DNA of 64,000 bases from Acidobacteriota bacterium. GTDB taxonomy: Bacteria > Acidobacteriota > Vicinamibacteria > Vicinamibacterales > JAFNAJ01. Position 1 is the stretch's first letter; the number at the start of each line of letters is the position of its first letter. The stretch spans positions 27,152 to 91,151 of the forward strand of contig JAHDVP010000021.1 in the NCBI GenBank assembly GCA_023384575.1. Reading direction: 5' to 3'. The position numbers and the translations under genes are program-made. Under the pieces are notes generated by a model. It searched no databases. It worked only from the letters and a program-made list of their open reading frames with translations, and had not been told where the DNA came from. This document shows, piece by piece, positions 1 through 8,351 of the stretch.

Positions 1-1
1 C

Positions 2-37
2 GGTGCCGCGGGCCTCGTGTCGATGCTCGTCCTCTGA
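2..37 (+). CDS. 3' end of a gene entering from outside the window
   Basis: Only the last eleven codons would be inside the window. Reading from base 2 gives a short hydrophobic tail, GAAGLVSMLVL, closed by TGA at 35-37. A hydrophobic end like this could belong to a membrane protein, but other frames cannot be excluded on so little sequence. Confidence 0.2.
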   Translation, partial: GAAGLVSMLVL

Positions 38-87
38 AGCCGGAGGCTGCGTGCGGCTGCACGAGCGGTCGTCGGCGCCCCGAACGC

Positions 88-975
88 TCAGGGCCGTGAC
101 GTCCTGAGAGTCCACTCCGGCGGGAGCCGGAGGTCTCCTTGCCGCCGGCCGGCGAAGGCGAACGTCCGCAGCGACAGGATGCCGCCGTGGAAGCCCTCGT
201 AGATCACGTGACAGCGGTCGCCCTGCAGCCGGCTCCCGAGCGCGAAGAAGAGCGGGTCGAGATGCTCCGATGTCGGCGCGGCGAGATGCGCCATGGGACC
301 CTGACGGCGATAGTTGAGGATCGCGCCGGTGTCGTCCGCCTCCAGCCGATCGCGCATCCAGCTGTCGAAGGCCATCGCCCACGCCTCGGTCGGCGGCCTC
401 GGCTGGTCGAAGCGCGCCCGCGCCTCGTTGTGGACGATGCCTCCGCTGGCGAGCAGCACGACGCCGTCGCGCCGGAGCGGCGCGAGCGCTTCGCCGATGG
501 CCAGCATCTCGTCGGGCGCGATCGGCGCGGGCAGCGACACCTGCACGGTCGGGATCCGCGCGCCGGGAAACAGCAGGGCCAGGGGCAGCCAGACCGCTGA
601 ATCGAGCCCACGTCCCTGATCCAGCAGGGCCCCGAGACCCCGCCCGTTCAAGAGGGTGGCAACCCTCGACGCCTCGGCAGGCGCGCCGGGGAGCGTCGGC
701 ACGCCGGCATCGACCCAGGCCGGGAACCCCGCGTAGTCGCGAATCCGTTCGGGTTGCCGGCTCGCGGTCACCCTGATCGGGCGCATGGCGGTCCAGTGGG
801 CCGAAATGGCGACGACGGCGCGCGGCACGCCGAGGCCCAGGCCAAAGCGCCTCAGAGTCTGCTTGAAGCCCTCGTCGTTCGTCACGAGGGGCGAGCCGTG
901 TGAGACAAACAGCACCGGCGTCCGCCACCAGTCGCGGGCCCGGCGCTCGATGCGGTCCGGCTGAGCGGTCATCAT
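88..975 (-). CDS. Extradiol ring-cleavage dioxygenase, LigB/YgiD (DODA) family
   Basis: The 295-residue product matches class III extradiol dioxygenases of the 4,5-DOPA dioxygenase (YgiD/DODA) type, soluble cytoplasmic enzymes that open catechol rings with a bound divalent metal. The histidines expected at the metal site and active site are visible: His26 in VSHGSP, His60 in AISAHW, His182 in VHNEARARFD and His238 in SEHLDP. It is a little longer than E. coli YgiD (about 260 residues). The start at the ATG-ATG pair (975) leaves a short leader before the first conserved strand; the reading frame is open further upstream, but that stretch looks non-coding and overlaps the divergent gene. The physiological substrate cannot be read from the sequence. 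Confidence 0.85.
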   Translation of the reverse strand: MMTAQPDRIERRARDWWRTPVLFVSHGSPLVTNDEGFKQTLRRFGLGLGVPRAVVAISAHWTAMRPIRVTASRQPERIRDYAGFPAWVDAGVPTLPGAPAEASRVATLLNGRGLGALLDQGRGLDSAVWLPLALLFPGARIPTVQVSLPAPIAPDEMLAIGEALAPLRRDGVVLLASGGIVHNEARARFDQPRPPTEAWAMAFDSWMRDRLEADDTGAILNYRRQGPMAHLAAPTSEHLDPLFFALGSRLQGDRCHVIYEGFHGGILSLRTFAFAGRRQGDLRLPPEWTLRTSRP

Positions 976-1045
976 CGACAGGCTGTCTGCGTGCCAGCGG
1001 TTCGTACGGGCGTCGCGTCGACAGTCCGTCGGTGTCTCTGGCAGA

Positions 1046-1819
1046 ATGGCCTCTACTCTACACCGGGTCGTCGCATCCTGCCCGCCGGCCCCGCCAAAGG
1101 TGCCACCGTTGAACAGCATTCCCGTGGAGTACGCCAGCCGGCGTCCCATCCGAGACCGCAACAAGCTCTACTACCGGGTCCTGCACTGGCCCATCTGGAT
1201 CTTCGTCTTCTTCATCGCGCCGGGGCCGCTCACCTTCGACCTGTTCGAGCGGGGGTTCGACCAGCGGATGGCCGCCTGGCTCGGCGTGGTGCTGATCGTC
1301 ACCGGCATTGCCGGGTGGCGGGGCCGCCTGCCAGGCGTCGAGCCGAGGCCCTACATCATCCGTTTCACGGAAGACCGGCCAAACCCCCTGTACCGACGCG
1401 TCTGCTACACGGTGGCGTGGAGCGAGGCCATCGCGTTTGCCGTCTTGAACATTGCCGGCCTCGTGTGGGCCATCACCACGGGTCACTGGATTCTGAAGCA
1501 GATGTACGCGACCGCCTACTTTCCCATCGTCGGTACCGTTTGGGGACTCGGGGTGCTCGGCCGCCTGCCGCGGTGCAAGCCCTCGACCAAGGGGGAAGGG
1601 CACGAGCGGCGGTACTTCTACGGGACGGTCTGGGCGGTGTCCGTCGCGCAGCCCGTGTTGTGGGCGCTCTGGACCGTGGTGCCCACCGGTCGAGGTGGCG
1701 ACGTCGTCAAGCTCGCGGTGTTTCTGGGCGTCCTGAGCGTCATGGGGCGTCTCGCGGTGACGGGCCGCCTGCCGCGCACGCGGCCGATTGTGCCGGGCGA
1801 ACTGGCCGTGTCCGACTGA
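1046..1819 (+). CDS. Uncharacterised multi-pass membrane protein
   Basis: A 257-residue protein I cannot assign to a family. It has about five to six hydrophobic segments (for example around WPIWIFVFFIAPGPL and WLGVVLIVTGIAGW) separated by short basic loops with several Arg-Leu-Pro motifs (GRLPG, GRLPR). It is divergent from the dioxygenase gene and lies just before the methyltransferase gene, with 59 bases between. The first 20 residues are proline-rich and may not be translated: a TTG at 1109, preceded by AAAGG at 1096-1100, is a good alternative start just before the part that looks structured. No motif indicates a transported substrate or an enzyme activity. Confidence 0.6.
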   Translation: MASTLHRVVASCPPAPPKVPPLNSIPVEYASRRPIRDRNKLYYRVLHWPIWIFVFFIAPGPLTFDLFERGFDQRMAAWLGVVLIVTGIAGWRGRLPGVEPRPYIIRFTEDRPNPLYRRVCYTVAWSEAIAFAVLNIAGLVWAITTGHWILKQMYATAYFPIVGTVWGLGVLGRLPRCKPSTKGEGHERRYFYGTVWAVSVAQPVLWALWTVVPTGRGGDVVKLAVFLGVLSVMGRLAVTGRLPRTRPIVPGELAVSD

Positions 1820-1878
1820 CGAGCACGGGCCGAGGTCGTCGGACGATTCGCCGGTCTCTTCGGATACAGTGGGGCGCC

Positions 1879-2646
1879 ATGGAAGGCTGGGAGGGCTGGG
1901 ACGACTACGCGCCGTTCTACGACTGGGAGAACGCCCAGACGGTCGGCCGGCGCGACGTGGCCTTCTGGCGCCGGTTGGCGAGACAGACCGGTGGCCGTGT
2001 GCTCGAGCTCGGCTGCGGCACGGGGCGCATCACCGTGCCGCTCGCCAGGACGGGCCTGCCGGTCGTGGGCATCGACCGCTCCGGGGCCATGCTGGCTCAC
2101 GCCAGACGCCGCCTGAGCCGCGCCGCCCTTCGTGGGCGGGCCCACCTCGTGCGCGGCGACATCCGGAGCCTGCCGTTCGAGTCACGGCGGTTCGCGCTGG
2201 TCGTGGCGCCGTACGGCATCCTGCAGTCGTTGCTGTCGGACGAGGATCTCGCGGCCGCGTTGTCGGCAGCGGCACGCGTCCTGGCGCCCGACGGCACGTT
2301 GGGGATCGACCTCGTGCCGGACGTACCCCGCTGGAAGGAGTACCGCAGGAGGGTCAGCCTGTCGGGCCGCCGGGGACGCCACGGCCCGCCCGTCGCGCTC
2401 GTCGAGTCGGTGCGCCAACAGCCCGAGCAGCACCTCACGGTCTTCGACCACGAGTACATCGAAGGCTGGGGCCGGCGCCGGCGGGTCCACCGCTTCTCGG
2501 TGGCGTTTCGCACCCTCCCCGTCAGGGCACTCATCGACCGGGTCGAGGCCCACGGGTTTCGCGTCGAGCACGTGCTCGGCGACTACGACGGCAAGCCCTG
2601 GGACGAACGCGCCGACACGTGGGTCATCCTGGCCTCACGGCGGTGA
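1879..2646 (+). CDS. Class I SAM-dependent methyltransferase
   Basis: A 255-residue protein with a Rossmann-fold methyltransferase core. Motif I is VLELGCGTGR at residues 41-50, followed by an acidic strand-2 end (GIDRSG) and a motif II/III region (LVVAPYGIL). These are the S-adenosylmethionine-binding elements of the Methyltransf_25/11 families. The start ATG at 1879 gives the usual short helical N-terminus before motif I; the frame is open far upstream, but that overlaps the membrane protein gene in another frame. The acceptor substrate is not predictable. It ends 50 bases before yebC and may be read in the same direction as the following housekeeping cluster. Confidence 0.85.
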   Translation: MEGWEGWDDYAPFYDWENAQTVGRRDVAFWRRLARQTGGRVLELGCGTGRITVPLARTGLPVVGIDRSGAMLAHARRRLSRAALRGRAHLVRGDIRSLPFESRRFALVVAPYGILQSLLSDEDLAAALSAAARVLAPDGTLGIDLVPDVPRWKEYRRRVSLSGRRGRHGPPVALVESVRQQPEQHLTVFDHEYIEGWGRRRRVHRFSVAFRTLPVRALIDRVEAHGFRVEHVLGDYDGKPWDERADTWVILASRR

Positions 2647-2696
2647 TGTGGTAAGATTTACAGTCATTTTCAACGACTCCTCCAGCAAGGTGAGCA

Positions 2697-3446
2697 ATGT
2701 CGGGCCACTCCAAATGGCACACCATCAAGCACAAGAAGGGCGCGGCCGACGCCAAGCGCGGGAAGATCTTCACGCGCATCATCAAGGAAATCACCGTCGC
2801 CGCCCGGACCGGTGGGGGTGACCCCGACTCGAACCCCCGGTTGCGCACCATCGTGGCCGAGGCCAAGTCGGTCAACATGCCGGCCGACAACATCAAGAAG
2901 GCCATCCAGCGCGGGACGGGCGAGCTGCCCGGCCAGTCGTACGAGGAAGTCACCTACGAAGGATACGGACCGGGCGGGGCGGCGGTCATCATCGACGTGC
3001 TGACCGACAACCGCAACCGGACGGTGAGCGAGCTTCGGCACCTGCTCTCCAAGCACGGCGGCAACCTCGGCGAGACGAACTCGGTGGCGTGGATGTTCGA
3101 CAAGCGTGGCTACATCGTCGTCGACAAGACCCGAGCCGAGGAGGATGCGTTGATGGCGGCCGCGCTCGAGGCCGGGGCCGACGACATGCGCGACGACGGC
3201 GACAGCTGGGAGGTCCTGACCGCCCCGGCGGCGTACGACGCGGTGCTCGAGGCCGTCAAGGGGCTCGGCATCGAGCCCGACGCCGCGGAGGTCACCATGC
3301 TGCCCCAGAACTACGTGAAGCTCGAGGGCAAGACGGCGCAGCAGATGGTCCGGCTCATGGACGTGCTCGACGACCACGATGACGTGCGCAAGGTGTGGTC
3401 GAACTTCGACATCGAGGAGAAGGAGATCGAGGCCTCGCTGGCGTGA
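2697..3446 (+). CDS. yebC: YebC/PmpR family transcriptional regulator or translation-rescue protein
   Basis: A full-length (249 residues) YebC/TACO1 family protein. It opens with the diagnostic MSGHSKWHTIKHKKGAADAKRGK-type N-terminus and carries the family's three-domain pattern, including GYGPGGAAVIID and the SVAWMFDKRG loop. Members are cytoplasmic DNA-binding regulators, and more recent work on the family links them to relief of ribosome stalling. It sits directly before ruvC, a very common arrangement, and its TGA (3444-3446) overlaps the ruvC GTG start. An AAGGTGAG ribosome binding site precedes the ATG, and a TAAGAT at 2652-2657 is a possible -10 box for the whole yebC-ruvCAB-fabH run. 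Confidence 0.95.
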   Translation: MSGHSKWHTIKHKKGAADAKRGKIFTRIIKEITVAARTGGGDPDSNPRLRTIVAEAKSVNMPADNIKKAIQRGTGELPGQSYEEVTYEGYGPGGAAVIIDVLTDNRNRTVSELRHLLSKHGGNLGETNSVAWMFDKRGYIVVDKTRAEEDALMAAALEAGADDMRDDGDSWEVLTAPAAYDAVLEAVKGLGIEPDAAEVTMLPQNYVKLEGKTAQQMVRLMDVLDDHDDVRKVWSNFDIEEKEIEASLA

Positions 3447-4000
3447 GGATCTTCGGCATCGATCCCGGGTCGGCGCGCACCGGGTTCGGCTGCATCGAAT
3501 CCGACGGCAGCCGGTACCGCCTCGTCGCGGCCGGGGTCGTGACGCCGCCGCCGCGCGCGTCCTTTCCCGAGAAGCTGCTCGCCATCCACGACGGCCTGGC
3601 TGCGGAGATCGCCGCCGCGCGTCCCGACTGCGTCGCTATCGAGAACCTCTTCCATGCCACGAACGTGCGCAGCGCGCTCCAGTTGGGCCACGCCCGGGGC
3701 GTGGCGGTGCTCGCTGCCGTCGAGGCCGGGCTGCCCGTCGCCGAGTACACGCCCGCCGACATCAAGCGCGCGGTGGTGGGCTACGGCCGCGCCGAGAAAG
3801 GCCAGGTCCAGCAGATGATGAAGCTGCTGCTCGGTCTCGAGGCCGTGCCGGCGCCGCACGATGTCGCCGATGCCCTGGCGATTGCCGTCTGCCACCTGCA
3901 CCGGATCGGACCGCTGGCCAGGGCCGGAGTCGACGCGCGGTCCGCGGCGCGTCCGGGGGGCCGCCCGAGGCGCTGGCGCGACCTGAAGGTGGCCCCGTGA
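3443..4000 (+). CDS. ruvC: Crossover junction endodeoxyribonuclease RuvC
   Basis: The 185-residue protein is the Holliday-junction resolvase that cuts junctions held by RuvAB. Its four acidic catalytic positions are all present: Asp7 in FGIDPGS, Glu67 in AIENLF, and Asp140 and Asp143 in HDVADAL. The spacing matches the E. coli enzyme (D7, E66, D138, D141). Translation starts at GTG 3443, overlapping the yebC stop by four bases; an upstream reading-frame extension lies inside yebC. The stop overlaps the ruvA GTG. The C-terminal tail after the last catalytic helix is arginine-rich and variable in the family. Confidence 0.96.
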   Translation: MRIFGIDPGSARTGFGCIESDGSRYRLVAAGVVTPPPRASFPEKLLAIHDGLAAEIAAARPDCVAIENLFHATNVRSALQLGHARGVAVLAAVEAGLPVAEYTPADIKRAVVGYGRAEKGQVQQMMKLLLGLEAVPAPHDVADALAIAVCHLHRIGPLARAGVDARSAARPGGRPRRWRDLKVAP

Positions 4001-4614
4001 TCGCGTTCCTCAGGGGGCGGCTGATCGAGAAGCACCCCAACCGGCTGGTCGTCGACGTGCACGGCGTTGGCTACGACGTGCAGGTGCCGCTGTCGACCTT
4101 CTACGACCTCGCGGCGCCCGGCGAGGACGTCGCGCTCCGGATCCACACCCACGTGCGCGAGGACCAGATCGCCCTGTATGGGTTCGCGACGCGGCTCGAG
4201 CTCGACCTCTTCGAGCGGTTGATCGGGGTTGGCGGCATCGGCCCGAAGATCGCCCTCGCGGCGCTCTCCGGGATCGAGCCGCACGAACTGGTCCGGGCCG
4301 TCGGCTCGAACGATACCCGCCGCCTCTCGAGCATTCCGGGCATCGGCAAGAAGACCGCCGAGCGGATCAGCCTCGAACTGCGCGACAAGCTGCCCGCGCT
4401 GCCCGGCGTGGCCGCCGGGCCGGTCGCGGCCGGGCCGGCGGCCGACGCCGACAGGCGGGCCGACCTCGTTTCGGCGCTCGTCAACCTCGGCTACCCGCGG
4501 CCGTCGGCCGAGCGAGCCATCGACGGCGCCCTCGAAACCGAGGCGGACACGGTCCCGTTCGAACACCTTCTGCGGCGGGCCCTGCGCTCGCTGGCCCGGT
4601 CGTCGACACGATGA
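3997..4614 (+). CDS. ruvA: Holliday junction branch migration protein RuvA
   Basis: A 205-residue RuvA. It has an N-terminal OB-fold ([12 protein letters not shown] at the start, then [13 protein letters not shown]), two helix-hairpin-helix motifs ([15 protein letters not shown] and [12 protein letters not shown]) that bind the junction backbone, and a C-terminal domain III (residues about 150-205) that contacts RuvB. It recognises four-way junctions and loads the RuvB motor. Start is GTG 3997, overlapping the ruvC stop by four bases (GTGA). The stop TGA at 4612-4614 overlaps the ruvB ATG in the same way, so the three genes are translationally coupled. Confidence 0.96.
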   Translation: MIAFLRGRLIEKHPNRLVVDVHGVGYDVQVPLSTFYDLAAPGEDVALRIHTHVREDQIALYGFATRLELDLFERLIGVGGIGPKIALAALSGIEPHELVRAVGSNDTRRLSSIPGIGKKTAERISLELRDKLPALPGVAAGPVAAGPAADADRRADLVSALVNLGYPRPSAERAIDGALETEADTVPFEHLLRRALRSLARSSTR

Positions 4615-5627
4615 ACGATCGCCTCGTGAACGCCGTGCGGGCCGACGAGGACGTCCAGTACGAGGTGGGCCTGCGCCCGCGCGTGCTCGACGAGTACATC
4701 GGCCAGGACCGCGTCCGCGAGAACCTCTCGGTCTCGATCGCGGCCGCGCGGCAGCGCGGCGAAGCGCTCGACCACGTGCTGCTGTACGGCCCGCCCGGCC
4801 TCGGCAAGACCACGCTGGCCTTCGTGATCGGCAACGAGATGCACGTGCCGGTGCGGGCGACCGCCGGCCCGGTGCTCGAGAAGCCCGGTGACCTCGCGGC
4901 CATCCTGACCGACCTGCAGGAGCGCGAGGTCCTCTTCATCGACGAGATTCACCGCATGTCACCGGTGATCGAGGAGATCCTCTATCCGGCGATGGAGGAC
5001 TACGAGCTCGACATCGTCATCGGCCAGGGGCCAGGGGCCCGGTCGGTGAAGGTCCCGCTGCAGCGCTTCACGCTGGTGGGCGCGACCACCCGGACGGGCC
5101 TCCTGACGTCGCCGCTGCGGAGCCGTTTCGGCATCGTCCACCGGCTGGATTTCTACACCGTGCCCGACATGCACGAGATCGTGCGACGGTCGGCGCGGAT
5201 TCTCGGGGTCCCGATCGACGACGACGCGGCGAGCGAGCTGGCCCGACGCTGCCGGGGGACGCCTCGCATCGCGAACCGGCTGCTGCGCCGCGTGCGCGAT
5301 TACGCGCAGGTGCGCGCCGACGGGTCGATCACGCTCGACGTGGCGCACGCCGGACTGAAGCTGCTCGAGGTCGATGAGCACGGGTTCGACGAGGTCGATC
5401 GGCGGCTGCTGCGCGCCATCATCGACAAGTTCGGCGGCGGGCCCGTCGGCCTCGGTACACTGGCGGCCGCGATCAGCGAGGAGAAGGACGCCATCGAGGA
5501 CATCTACGAGCCATTCCTCATGCAGATCGGGTTCCTCGAGCGCACGCCGCGCGGCCGGGTCGCGACCCCGCGCGCCTACGACTACTTCGGACTGACCGAC
5601 CAGGGAAAGGACCAGCGACTGTGGTGA
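4611..5627 (+). CDS. ruvB: Holliday junction branch migration ATPase RuvB
   Basis: A complete 338-residue AAA+ motor that drives branch migration with RuvA. Walker A is GPPGLGKTT with Lys66, Walker B is LFIDEIH with Asp111/Glu112, sensor 1 is GATTRTG, and the SPLRSRFG segment supplies the arginine finger (near Arg170/172). The C-terminal winged-helix domain ends with the typical [14 protein letters not shown] stretch. ATG 4611 overlaps the ruvA stop. The stop at 5625-5627 overlaps the GTG start codons of fabH. Confidence 0.97.
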   Translation: MNDRLVNAVRADEDVQYEVGLRPRVLDEYIGQDRVRENLSVSIAAARQRGEALDHVLLYGPPGLGKTTLAFVIGNEMHVPVRATAGPVLEKPGDLAAILTDLQEREVLFIDEIHRMSPVIEEILYPAMEDYELDIVIGQGPGARSVKVPLQRFTLVGATTRTGLLTSPLRSRFGIVHRLDFYTVPDMHEIVRRSARILGVPIDDDAASELARRCRGTPRIANRLLRRVRDYAQVRADGSITLDVAHAGLKLLEVDEHGFDEVDRRLLRAIIDKFGGGPVGLGTLAAAISEEKDAIEDIYEPFLMQIGFLERTPRGRVATPRAYDYFGLTDQGKDQRLW

Positions 5628-6661
5628 CCGACACGACGCCATCTTCCCAGCGCAAGACCGCGCCGCCGGTGCGACGGGCGCAGATTCTCTCGCTGGCGAC
5701 GTACGTGCCCCCGCGCGTGCTCACCAACGACGACCTCGAGAAGATGGTCGACACGTCGAACGAGTGGATCCTGCAGCGCACCGGGATCCGCGAACGCCAC
5801 ATCGTCGATCCGGGCGTCGCGACGTCCGACCTGGCGAAAGAGGCCGCTCTGCAGGCCATCGAGCGCGCCGGGCTCACCCCAGACGCGATCGACTTCATCG
5901 TCGTCGGCACGACGACGCCCGACACGGTGTTTCCGAGCACCGCGTGCCTGCTGCAGCACAAGATCGGGGCCACCCGCGCATGGGGATTCGATCTCGGCGC
6001 CGCCTGTTCGGGCTTCGTGTACGCGTTGACGGTCGCGGGGCAGATGGTCGCCAACGGTACGCACAAGTACGCGCTGGCCGTGGGCGCCGACGTGATGTCG
6101 AGCATCATCGACTACACCGACCGGGCGACGTGCGTGCTCTTCGGCGACGGCGCTGGCGCCGTCGTCGTCGGGCCGGCAGAGGACGAGGCCTTCGGGATCC
6201 TCGACTACGCACACGAGATCGACGGCAGCGGCGGTCCGGCCCTCTGTATGCCGGCCGGCGGCAGCCGGCTGCCCGCCTCGCACGAGACGGTCGACCAGCG
6301 CCTGCACTACGTGCACCAGGACGGCCAGGCCGTGTTCAAGTTCGCCGTGCGCAAGACCGAGGAGATCTGCCGGCGCCTCCTCACCAGCAATGGCCTCGGG
6401 CCCGACGACGTCGACCTGCTCGTCTCGCACCAGGCCAATCAGCGCATCATCCGCTCGGCAGCCGACCGCCTCGGCCTGTCGCAGGAGAAGGTCGTCATCA
6501 ACATCGAGCGGTTCGGCAACACCACGGCCGCCACGATTCCGCTCGCGTTGACCGACGCCATCGCCGATGGCCGCCTGAAGCGAGGCGACCTCGTCGTGCT
6601 CACGTCGGTTGGCGCCGGGTTCACCGTGGGCTCGGTGCTGCTGCGGTGGTCCGTCGCCTGA
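5621..6661 (+). CDS. fabH: Beta-ketoacyl-ACP synthase III (FabH)
   Basis: A 346-residue KAS III that condenses acetyl-CoA (or branched acyl-CoA) with malonyl-ACP to start fatty acid elongation in the cytoplasm. The catalytic triad is intact: Cys129 in LGAACSGF, His270 in VSHQANQRI and Asn300 in FGNTT. The nucleotide-pocket signatures ([22 protein letters not shown]) are also present. About 20 extra N-terminal residues precede the conserved core. Two in-frame GTG codons (5621, 5624) both overlap the ruvB stop; either could start translation. Placement behind ruvB rather than in a fab cluster suggests simple co-transcription. Confidence 0.93.
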   Translation: MVTDTTPSSQRKTAPPVRRAQILSLATYVPPRVLTNDDLEKMVDTSNEWILQRTGIRERHIVDPGVATSDLAKEAALQAIERAGLTPDAIDFIVVGTTTPDTVFPSTACLLQHKIGATRAWGFDLGAACSGFVYALTVAGQMVANGTHKYALAVGADVMSSIIDYTDRATCVLFGDGAGAVVVGPAEDEAFGILDYAHEIDGSGGPALCMPAGGSRLPASHETVDQRLHYVHQDGQAVFKFAVRKTEEICRRLLTSNGLGPDDVDLLVSHQANQRIIRSAADRLGLSQEKVVINIERFGNTTAATIPLALTDAIADGRLKRGDLVVLTSVGAGFTVGSVLLRWSVA

Positions 6662-7015
6662 CGCCCGGATGATCCGCACGGGAGGTCGGTCCCGTCACCG
6701 GCTCCCCCGTCGGCGAGGGCCGGCCGATCGCAGGCGCGGTCATCCCCGTGGGTCCGGTCGGGAGCGCCTGCCGGGAACGCGCCGGCGCATCGACGGACTC
6801 CTGGCAGTCGTGACGGCGCTCGTGGCCCTCGTCCACGGCCACGGGTCGACGCTCGTCTTACCAAGTCTCTCCGTGTCAGCACTTTGAAGTGTGCTGCTCG
6901 AGTGCCGAACCCCTCGCCACGCATTCGGCATCGACCTTGCTTCTTCTGTCCTGTCTCGTGTCAGTCGTCGTCATACTCGGTCCGGACACATCCGTTCGTT
7001 CAGGAGGAGAGGGTC
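6662..7015 (+). promoter_or_regulatory. Intergenic region with the leader of the citrate synthase gene
   Basis: 354 bases with no convincing gene; the short open frames here look like composition effects. A small inverted repeat with arms CACTT and AAGTG around TG (about 6879-6891) is present, and a strong ribosome binding site, AGGAGGAGA (about 7002-7010), stands just before the gltA ATG. The stretch from about 6900 on is less GC-rich than its surroundings, as expected for a promoter, but I cannot place -35 and -10 boxes with confidence. Confidence 0.4.
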
Positions 7016-8308
7016 ATGCCCAAAGACACCTTGTCGGTGGTCGACAACCGGACGGGCCAGCAGTTCGAGTTCGCCATCAAGGACGGCACGGTCTCGGCGC
7101 TGGACTTCCGCAAGATCAAGGTCGACAAAGAAGACTTCGGCCTGATGACGTACGACCCGGCGTTCATGAACACGGCCAACTGCCGGAGTTCGATCACCTT
7201 CATCGACGGCGACAAGGGCATTCTCCGGTATCGCGGGTACCCCATCGAGGAGCTGGCCGAGGAGAAGGCGTTCCTGGAGGTCGCATGGCTGCTGCTGCAC
7301 GGTGAGCTGCCGTCGCAGGAGGAGTACGACGCCTGGCGGGCGGACGTGACCGTCCACACGATGGTGCACGAGAACATCAAGAAGTTCGTCGACGGCTTCC
7401 AGTACGACGCGCACCCGATGGGCATCTTCCTGAGCACGGTGGGCGCGCTGTCGACCTTCTACCCCGAGGCCAAGCACGTCGACGACCCGGCCAACCGCAA
7501 GCTGCAGATCCTGAGGCTCATCGCGAAGGTCCCGACCATCGCGGCCTACGCCTACCGCCACCGGATGGGCCTGCCCTACGTGCTGCCCGACAACGACCTG
7601 AGCTACACCGGCAACTTCCTGAACCTGCTGTTCAAGATGGCCGAGGTGAAGTACCAGGTGAACCCCGTTCTCGAGCGGGCGCTCGACATTCTCTTCATCC
7701 TCCACGCCGACCACGAGCAGAACTGCAGCACGACGGCGATGCGGGGCATTGGCAGCTCGCGCGTCGACCCGTACTCGGCGCTCGCCGGCGCCGCCGCGGC
7801 CCTGTATGGCCCGTTGCACGGCGGCGCGAACGAGGCCGTGCTGCACATGCTGAAGGAGATCGGCACGTTCTCCGCCATCCCCGGCTTCGTCGAGAAGGTG
7901 AAAAAGGGCGAGGGCAAGTTGATGGGGTTCGGGCACCGCATCTACAAGTCGTACGACCCGCGCGCCCGGATCCTCAAGGAGATGGCGTACAAGGTGTTCG
8001 AGCAGACGGGCGCCAACCCCTTGCTCGACATCGCGCTCGAGCTCGAGCGGATCGCGCTCAGCGACGACTACTTCATCAGCCGCAAGCTGTACCCGAACGT
8101 CGACTTCTACTCCGGGCTCATCTACCAGGCGATGAAGTTCCCCGTCGAGATCTTCCCGGTCCTCTTCGCCATCCCGCGCACCGTGGGCTGGCTCGCGCAG
8201 TGGGAGGAGATGCTGCTCGACTCGGAGCAGAAGATCGCCCGGCCGCGGCAGGTCTACGTCGGCTCCGGGGTGCGGCACCTCGCGGGCGTCAAGGTCTCGA
8301 AGGCCTGA
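7016..8308 (+). CDS. gltA: Citrate synthase
   Basis: The 430-residue product is a type II citrate synthase of the GltA/TIGR01798 kind, which condenses oxaloacetate with acetyl-CoA at the entry to the TCA cycle. Signature blocks are present: the active-site histidine regions HADHEQNCSTT and GPLHGGANEAVL, the GFGHRIYKSYDPRA block with the second catalytic histidine, and NVDFYSG with the catalytic aspartate. The N-terminal beta-rich domain (residues 1-60) typical of hexameric Gram-negative enzymes is retained. ATG 7016 is chosen because a strong AGGAGGAGA site precedes it and it matches the family's start; an in-frame extension upstream has no family similarity. Confidence 0.95.
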   Translation: MPKDTLSVVDNRTGQQFEFAIKDGTVSALDFRKIKVDKEDFGLMTYDPAFMNTANCRSSITFIDGDKGILRYRGYPIEELAEEKAFLEVAWLLLHGELPSQEEYDAWRADVTVHTMVHENIKKFVDGFQYDAHPMGIFLSTVGALSTFYPEAKHVDDPANRKLQILRLIAKVPTIAAYAYRHRMGLPYVLPDNDLSYTGNFLNLLFKMAEVKYQVNPVLERALDILFILHADHEQNCSTTAMRGIGSSRVDPYSALAGAAAALYGPLHGGANEAVLHMLKEIGTFSAIPGFVEKVKKGEGKLMGFGHRIYKSYDPRARILKEMAYKVFEQTGANPLLDIALELERIALSDDYFISRKLYPNVDFYSGLIYQAMKFPVEIFPVLFAIPRTVGWLAQWEEMLLDSEQKIARPRQVYVGSGVRHLAGVKVSKA

Positions 8309-8351
8309 CCTCTCCTTCGTCGGGGCCGCGCGGGGCACGTTCCGCGCGGCC

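Noticed and set aside
6662..7015. Short ORFs in the interval between fabH and gltA
   Set aside because: They are arginine- and serine-rich, overlap each other on both strands and lack ribosome binding sites; the interval reads as a leader region.
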